From: a virus
Direction: 5' to 3' (one strand)
IMG/VR virus record: IMGVR_UViG_3300044858_001565
Location: 1-64,000 of that record
Length of the DNA: 64,000 nt
Shown: positions 58,988 to 64,000 of the stretch, one piece after another
Numbering within the stretch: the first letter of the stretch is position 1
Layout of the letters: the number at the start of each line of letters is the position of its first letter
Position numbers and translations under genes: made by a program
The notes under the pieces: model-generated
Told to the model about the DNA's origin: nothing
Databases searched by the model: none
The model's input: only the letters and a program-made list of their open reading frames with translations

Positions 58988-59835
58988 TAGAAATCCTGGA
59001 TGTCTCCAATAAGGTTGCGTAGCCCCTTCTCTATCATGTAGGGAAGAATCTTGCTGCGGGAAGGGGAAAAAGGTTTATTCCATTCGGCTTCAATTTTTTC
59101 TTCATAGTCCGTTGGAATACGCAACAAGTCAATTAGTTTAGCGTTTCTGTCCCAATTTGCTGCGTACTTTTCAGGAACCTTTCCTGTTGCCGCAAGATGG
59201 TCAAGAATCTCTTCAATCCGCTTCTTTGTCACGGGCTTCTGCCGCTTGTCCTCTGCCATGAAGCAGTCATCATCCGAAAGAATGTTCGGCACTCCATCCG
59301 ACGAATCGCCCTTGATGATGTGTTCAAGAAGGAACTGCTTCGGGTTTTCCACCGTCACGAACTTCTTCAGCATGGGCGAGTATTGTGCCACATTGGGGTG
59401 CAACTGCAACTGACCGAAATCCTTGTCACCGCTGAGGATCAAAACCTTTTCGCGCTGGCAATATCGCTTTGCAAGGAAAGCAATCACATCATCGGCTTCG
59501 CAGCCCTGAACATGAACGCACCGATACGGAAAGTTTGCGGCAACCTCTTCTCGGATGATATTGATGATGTCATAGAACCGCTGCCACTGCTCTTCGTTTT
59601 CCTTCCGCTCGGCACGACGCTTGGCTTTGTATAGAGGGAAGAACTGCCGCCTCCATGACGCTCCACCGTCCTCGCAAATCACAAGTTCTCCGTATTCGCG
59701 GAAGAACTTCTTGCGATAGGTTCGATAGGTGTTCAGCACCATGTGCCGCACTAGGTCTTCGTTCACCCCATCCAAGTTTCGCTGCTGTGCGAAAATGGAT
59801 GCCATTATCACTTGTGTATTGTCAACGAGAATCAT
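58987..59835 (-). CDS. rnh: RNase H / 5'-3' exonuclease (T4 rnh-like, FEN family)
   Basis: A 282-residue nuclease that removes RNA primers. ATG at 59835 overlaps the previous stop (TAATG). Acidic metal ligands lie in LVDNTQ, ICEDGGASWRR, GCEADDVIAF, LSGDKDFGQL and KGDSSDGVPN. T4 RNase H has 305 residues. Confidence 0.9.
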   Translation of the reverse strand: MILVDNTQVIMASIFAQQRNLDGVNEDLVRHMVLNTYRTYRKKFFREYGELVICEDGGASWRRQFFPLYKAKRRAERKENEEQWQRFYDIINIIREEVAANFPYRCVHVQGCEADDVIAFLAKRYCQREKVLILSGDKDFGQLQLHPNVAQYSPMLKKFVTVENPKQFLLEHIIKGDSSDGVPNILSDDDCFMAEDKRQKPVTKKRIEEILDHLAATGKVPEKYAANWDRNAKLIDLLRIPTDYEEKIEAEWNKPFSPSRSKILPYMIEKGLRNLIGDIQDF

Positions 59836-60947
59836 TAGTTTACCTGTAGCAGCAAGCAGTGCTTGTTGATCCGTCCTGTTGGTTCGGAGTTCTTGGTCTT
59901 CACGCCGCTGAGGTAACGAACCGCAGAGGCAAAAGTCTTTCGGCAACCATCAGCATTCTTCAGGAATTCATCAGGCTTCCGCACAGTCTTTTCAAAAGAC
60001 TTTGCAGGATCAAATCCCGTCAAGGTGGAACCCTTGACTCCCAAACCGCTCTTGGGTTCAGAAGCCACGAATACCGTTGCCTTGTTGGTGTTGGTGTTGA
60101 ACACGATGAGTCCTTGTGCCCCGATGATAGCCTCTGGCTTCGCAGAGTCAACCCCAAACTGCTCGTTTCTGACGCAGTAGTTCAACTTTTTGATTTGAGA
60201 TTCCGCACTCTTGGCTTTACGCTTTCGGGGCTTTCGTGAAGCCTTCAGGACTCCTAGCCTGTCGTTCAGCACCGAAACCGCTGAATTCAAATTATCAACC
60301 ATGTGCTTCAGGCTTGTCTTTTTGAAATGGGAGTAGCCCTCGCGCAGATCAGGATCAGTGCCGTCCCGTGCAGCGGCTACCTCGTCAAGCAGAGACTGAA
60401 TGCGATCACGCACAATAAGCGCAAGTGGACGGTTCAGATCACTCCGATCAATCCACTCCTTCAGGGAATTGTCTACCTTCTTGCCCCCTTGGACAGAAGC
60501 CACCACGCGATCAATAACAGGCTCAAGATCACAAAGAACGGCATCAGCCTTCGCAGCGATACGGTCTTGGACGGTGGGACGGGTTTCTGCGGGAGCGTTG
60601 GAACGAGCATTGTCTAGTAATTCTCCAAGGTGCTTTGCGATCAGTGACTGAAACTTCTCTCCGAGAGGGAAGCCCCGAACAGCCATGCGGCAGTAGGGAG
60701 CAACAAATCGGAAATTGCTCTTGTCTGCGCGACCGCAAATTTCGGAATCTTCGGTTCGTCCAACAGACTGTAGATATTCCCGAACCCAAGACTTGGCTGT
60801 GGGTAGACGGTAGTTCTGTCTGTACCAGTACAGTGCTTTTTCAATTGCGAGATCAAGTTCATCTGCCTTGGTCTGCGGGTCGTATTGAGGCTCTGCTCCA
60901 CCCGCAAGGATGCGCTGTGCCCGTTCTTTTGAAAGTTTCCGACTCAT
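59835..60947 (-). CDS. Hypothetical protein between gp46 and RNase H
   Basis: A 370-residue protein (ATG at 60947; an ATG at 60956 overlaps the gp46 gene). The start MSRKLSKERAQRILAGG is followed by a helical region to about 240 and a basic stretch (SRKPRKRKAKS). The C-terminal half is beta-rich (GLIVFNTNTNKATVFVAS). Proteins of similar outline occupy this position in T4-like marine phages, but I cannot name a function. Soluble, likely DNA- or RNA-associated given the basic centre. Confidence 0.75.
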   Translation of the reverse strand: MSRKLSKERAQRILAGGAEPQYDPQTKADELDLAIEKALYWYRQNYRLPTAKSWVREYLQSVGRTEDSEICGRADKSNFRFVAPYCRMAVRGFPLGEKFQSLIAKHLGELLDNARSNAPAETRPTVQDRIAAKADAVLCDLEPVIDRVVASVQGGKKVDNSLKEWIDRSDLNRPLALIVRDRIQSLLDEVAAARDGTDPDLREGYSHFKKTSLKHMVDNLNSAVSVLNDRLGVLKASRKPRKRKAKSAESQIKKLNYCVRNEQFGVDSAKPEAIIGAQGLIVFNTNTNKATVFVASEPKSGLGVKGSTLTGFDPAKSFEKTVRKPDEFLKNADGCRKTFASAVRYLSGVKTKNSEPTGRINKHCLLLQVN

Positions 60948-60949
60948 GG

Positions 60950-62662
60950 TTAGCATAGTTTGCTGAAGTTGTTGACCTTCTTGTAGGTCAGGATGTTCTG
61001 GAACTTATCTAGCAATTGGTCAGACTTGTGGGAGATCACGAAGATGTTGTTGGAACCGCCCATGCTCTGGAGAATCTTGATGACTTCCTCAGTACCCACG
61101 GCATCCAAAGAAGAATCAAATACCTCGTCCAAGATGAGGAGATTGGTGTTGGCACAGTTCTTCATTCTAGCAATGTCTCGCCACGCAAGCAAGAGGGAAA
61201 GATCAATACGCAATTTTTCACCCTCACTGAAATTTTCATACGAAAATTCATCGCGGTGGCGGCTCTTGATTATTTCAACAAAGTCCTCGTTCAGGGTGAA
61301 CTGAGCAAAAAAGTCCATTGAAATCAAATACTTGTTGATGATTTTGTTTAGTGCGGGGATATATTTACGAATGATCTTGCGCTTGATGCCGCTGTCCTTC
61401 AGCAGCACCGTGGCAATTTCCATTGTGTGGAGATCCTGCACCAACTCCTTTTTCTGTGCTTCCGCTTCCTCTTCCTGTGCTTGCAGATCGGTCATGGCAT
61501 CCCGCTCTGTCTGTAGGGAAGCCTTTTCGCTGCGAACCTTTTCGGCAAGTTCCTGCAACTGCTTCAGATATTTCTTGGATGAGGCAATAGCCGAATCGGT
61601 CTTGTGTGACTCCTGCCGCTTGTCTTCCATCTGCTTTACCACCACATTTGCAATATCCAATTTCGTCCGAGCGTCCTCAAGCATCTGATTCATCTTCTGT
61701 AGAGCAAGAGCCAGTTCGGTTTCGCGTGACTCCTTCTTTCCGATCATCTCCTGACGGAACTCTTCGGACAGATCGTGCTTGCACACGGGGCACTCTTCGT
61801 TCTGCTCGTAGAACGCTCGTTCTTCCTGAGCCTTCTTTGCGTTGCCCTGCATCTGCTTGCGTAGCGCAGTCATCTGTGAAATGGAGTCACGCTGCTTGTC
61901 CACGGACGCAACGCTTTCCGCGAGAGCGGCAATCTCGCTTTGCAGGGTAGCCTTCCGTTCAAGCAGGGCTTGCAGGGCTTCCTGCTCCTCCGTAGCGGAC
62001 TTCTTGTAGGACTCCAACTGCGTATCGGACTTCTCTTCAATCTTCTTGATGAGATCCGCCTTATGCTCAGTCTTCATCCGTATTGTGGTGATTTCGGTTT
62101 CCACTCCACGCAATTCTTCCTTTGAGGAAGTCAAGCGAGACTTCAAGGCTTCGTTCATCTTGGAGAACACATCAATATCCAACAGGTTTTCCACGATGTT
62201 GCGGCGATCCGCAGCAGGGAGCCGCATAAACGGCACATAATTCGTGGAGCCAAGAATCACTACCTGACAGAATGTCTTGTAGTTCATCTTCAGGATTTGC
62301 CCCTCTAGAATGGCTTGGTAGTCCTTGGCATTGGCAGTCTGATCCACCGCCTTGCCGTCCTTCTCAATAAGAAAGACCTTTGGTGCCTGACCGCGTGTCA
62401 CCTTGTATTTGCTGCCGTTGCTAGTGAATTCAATCTCCACCACACAGTCCTTGCCGTTGATGGAGTTCACCAACTGGGGCAGATTGATGTTGCGGAATGG
62501 CTTGCCGTACAGCACGAATGTGAGCGCATCCAGCATCGTGGTCTTGCCTGCTCCGTTCTCGCCGCAGACAAGGGTGGTGGAGTGCTTGTCCAACTGGACT
62601 TCAGTGAACAGGTTTCCTGTACTGAGCAGGTTCTTCCATCGAATCTTGTTGAAGGTAATCAT
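60950..62662 (-). CDS. 46: Recombination endonuclease subunit, SbcC/Rad50-like (T4 gp46)
   Basis: A 570-residue ATPase (T4 gp46 has 560). The ATG at 62662 overlaps the gp47 stop (ATGA). Walker A is CGENGAGKT (33-41). Two coiled-coil arms flank a zinc hook CPVC (about 297-300). The signature FSEGEKLRIDLSLLL and Walker B LLILDEVFDSS lie near the C-terminus. With gp47 it processes DNA ends for recombination-dependent replication. Confidence 0.93.
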   Translation of the reverse strand: MITFNKIRWKNLLSTGNLFTEVQLDKHSTTLVCGENGAGKTTMLDALTFVLYGKPFRNINLPQLVNSINGKDCVVEIEFTSNGSKYKVTRGQAPKVFLIEKDGKAVDQTANAKDYQAILEGQILKMNYKTFCQVVILGSTNYVPFMRLPAADRRNIVENLLDIDVFSKMNEALKSRLTSSKEELRGVETEITTIRMKTEHKADLIKKIEEKSDTQLESYKKSATEEQEALQALLERKATLQSEIAALAESVASVDKQRDSISQMTALRKQMQGNAKKAQEERAFYEQNEECPVCKHDLSEEFRQEMIGKKESRETELALALQKMNQMLEDARTKLDIANVVVKQMEDKRQESHKTDSAIASSKKYLKQLQELAEKVRSEKASLQTERDAMTDLQAQEEEAEAQKKELVQDLHTMEIATVLLKDSGIKRKIIRKYIPALNKIINKYLISMDFFAQFTLNEDFVEIIKSRHRDEFSYENFSEGEKLRIDLSLLLAWRDIARMKNCANTNLLILDEVFDSSLDAVGTEEVIKILQSMGGSNNIFVISHKSDQLLDKFQNILTYKKVNNFSKLC

Positions 62663-63723
62663 GGCTTGGCAGTCTCGTTTGCAATGCATTCCGCATACAG
62701 GTCACGAACAAGGGTCTTCAACCTGTTGGGATCAGAAATATTCTGAAGGGCTTCTATTTCCTTGTTGATGATGGAGATGGTGTCTTCTCCCAAATCCACT
62801 AGGTCGCTGTCCCCGTTTTGGTCGGGTTGCAGGTCTTCTATAATGGTCACGCCGTGGGGCGACGATGCGTATACCGAATCCACGAATTTCTCAAACAGAT
62901 ACGGCTTGGTCTTGTTCTCCACGATGATGCGGACAAACTTGCCCCGTGTGCGCTCATCTTCCACCGACAGGGGCACCGTATCGCTTGCTGCGGAGTCATC
63001 ATAGCGGATCTGCGTGAAGATCGTATGGGGATTCTTCACGAACTCCAACTCGCGGGTTTCGGTGTCAAGAATATGAAATCCCTTCTTGTCGCCGTAATCG
63101 TTCATGGTGATCTGATACGGGCATCCCAAGTAGTGGATGTTTTCCCGCGAGTGTCGTGTGTGGAAGTGCCCCGTATACACGGCAGAATACCGGTCAAATA
63201 TGTCGGATTTCATGCCGCCGTCAAACGGGGTGTTCCGCAGCACCTGAAATCCGTTCAATTCAAGGTGCCCACACAGGATGTCTGCCTCTGCTTCCTGCAC
63301 AAACTTCAGAGACTCTGCTTCGTTTTCCCGATTGATCCACGGCAGCAGTGCAATAGGCAGACCGTCAAAATCCATAACCGTTGGCTTGTGATGCACCACG
63401 AACTTGTCCGAGAACAGTTCCTGTAGTGAGTTCACCTCGCTCTTGTTCTTGAAGAAGATATCGTGATTCCCGAGAATGCAGTGCATAGTGGCACCGCTCT
63501 CCTCCAACCGCTTCAAGAATCCGTTTCGCACCGCGTTCAGTGTCAGAAAGTTCACGAACTTGCGACGATCCAAGAAGTCTCCCAAATGGATAATGGTAGT
63601 GATTCCCTCCGCTTGAATGCGCGGAAAGAACACGCGGTCAAAGAACCGCATGAAGTGTTCCATGAATATGGGGGAGTCGTTACGCGCACCAAAGTGCGTG
63701 TCCGTCACAAGGGCAATCTTCAC
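62659..63723 (-). CDS. 47: Recombination endonuclease subunit, SbcD/Mre11-like (T4 gp47)
   Basis: A 354-residue phosphoesterase (T4 gp47 has 339). The start is GTG at 63723, overlapping the upstream stop as GTGA. Metal-binding motifs are VTDTHFG, HLGDFLDRR, ILGNHD and YTGHFHTR. Partner of gp46. Confidence 0.93.
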   Translation of the reverse strand: MKIALVTDTHFGARNDSPIFMEHFMRFFDRVFFPRIQAEGITTIIHLGDFLDRRKFVNFLTLNAVRNGFLKRLEESGATMHCILGNHDIFFKNKSEVNSLQELFSDKFVVHHKPTVMDFDGLPIALLPWINRENEAESLKFVQEAEADILCGHLELNGFQVLRNTPFDGGMKSDIFDRYSAVYTGHFHTRHSRENIHYLGCPYQITMNDYGDKKGFHILDTETRELEFVKNPHTIFTQIRYDDSAASDTVPLSVEDERTRGKFVRIIVENKTKPYLFEKFVDSVYASSPHGVTIIEDLQPDQNGDSDLVDLGEDTISIINKEIEALQNISDPNRLKTLVRDLYAECIANETAKP

Positions 63724-64000
63724 TTCTTCTTGTCCTTCTTCTTGGGCTTGGCAGCAGGCTTTTTTGCCTTTGGCTTTCTCGTAGTCTTTCGTGCTTTCTT
63801 TGGCTTTTCAATAACAGGCTCGGGTTCGGTTTTCTTCTCAAAATTCTGAATATCGTTTTCCGTCAGGAAGGTGGGAAGTGTTTCAAAATTGTCACCCACC
63901 TTCAGGTAGTTCTCACGGAACCACTTCTTCATTGCCGAGTCCACATCGCTCATCTCAATCTTCTTCAGTTTGATATATGCCTGCTTCTTTTCCTTTTGAA
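63720..64000 (-). CDS. Hypothetical protein with Lys-rich tail (5' end outside the window)
   Basis: The frame is open to the right edge; at least 93 residues are visible. An ATG at 63953 could start it, but in-frame codons upstream (KKQAYIKLKKIE) read naturally and no ribosome binding site is seen, so it may begin outside. It contains AMKKWFRENYLKVGD and ends in a long run of Lys/Pro/Ala (KKPAAKPKKKDKKK). I do not recognise it. The overlap with gp47 suggests co-expression. Confidence 0.6.
   Translation of the reverse strand, partial: QKEKKQAYIKLKKIEMSDVDSAMKKWFRENYLKVGDNFETLPTFLTENDIQNFEKKTEPEPVIEKPKKARKTTRKPKAKKPAAKPKKKDKKK

Noticed and set aside
1-64000. tRNA genes, insertion sequences, integrase or attachment sites
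   Set aside because: Gaps between genes are almost all shorter than 130 bases, and none shows a cloverleaf, terminal inverted repeats or a recombinase gene.

Overview
The window is a stretch of a large, strictly lytic-type, T4-like myovirus genome. It carries a near-complete T4-type replication and recombination set on the minus strand: gp47/gp46, RNase H, clamp gp45, clamp loader gp44/gp62, RegA, DNA polymerase gp43, UvsX, helicase gp41 and primase gp61. The structural genes resemble those of marine T4-like phages (cyanophage and pelagiphage types). The host is not proven. One hint comes from a secreted subtilase gene whose C-terminal dockerin-like pair has the wording typical of Planctomycetota (Phycisphaerae) secreted proteins. 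Genes are packed with 1- or 4-base stop/start overlaps, and several short genes are recognisable mainly through those overlaps. No tRNA, CRISPR array, transposase or integrase was seen.

Layout. 1-2.1 kb (mostly plus strand): the end of a gene running in from the left, a proline-rich small protein, a holin-like membrane protein, a lipoprotein with a transmembrane segment (spanin candidate), a minus-strand RuvC-like resolvase and a coiled-coil protein, closed by a hairpin terminator. 2.1-5.6 kb: secreted S8 protease with dockerin tail, then a class II (B12-dependent) ribonucleotide reductase, separated by a terminator and a late-type promoter. 5.7-29.7 kb: a 24-kb fibre/adhesin locus. Its main part is a tandem duplication of a seven-gene block, 5.7-14.7 kb and 14.8-26.3 kb. 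29.7-42.9 kb: metabolism and replication genes (ThyX, primase, helicase, UvsX, gp43, GroES-like), a probable type II restriction-modification pair (BglII-type endonuclease plus SPPY-class methylase), a SpeD-like protein, a repeat-rich HNH protein, an i-type-lysozyme-like endolysin candidate, UvsE, a DUF1599-type protein and dUTPase. 42.9-48.1 kb: a third, shorter adhesin cassette with a long collagen-like shaft. 48.1-56.3 kb: a glycosyltransferase/methyltransferase/epimerase island, visibly AT-rich between about 48.1 and 55.0 kb. 56.3-64.0 kb: RegA, gp62, gp44, gp45, RNase H, gp46 and gp47.

How it fits together. Replication genes appear to be served by sigma70-like promoters (good examples ahead of dut and uvsX). 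Fibre cassettes are preceded by T4-late-like TATAAATA or CTAAATA boxes. The three adhesin cassettes share one logic: a repetitive or collagen shaft, then a distal receptor-binding protein (BspA-type leucine-rich or lectin-like), then two small proteins. The glycosylation island beside the third cassette may decorate virion fibres or a host glycan. That last point is inference.
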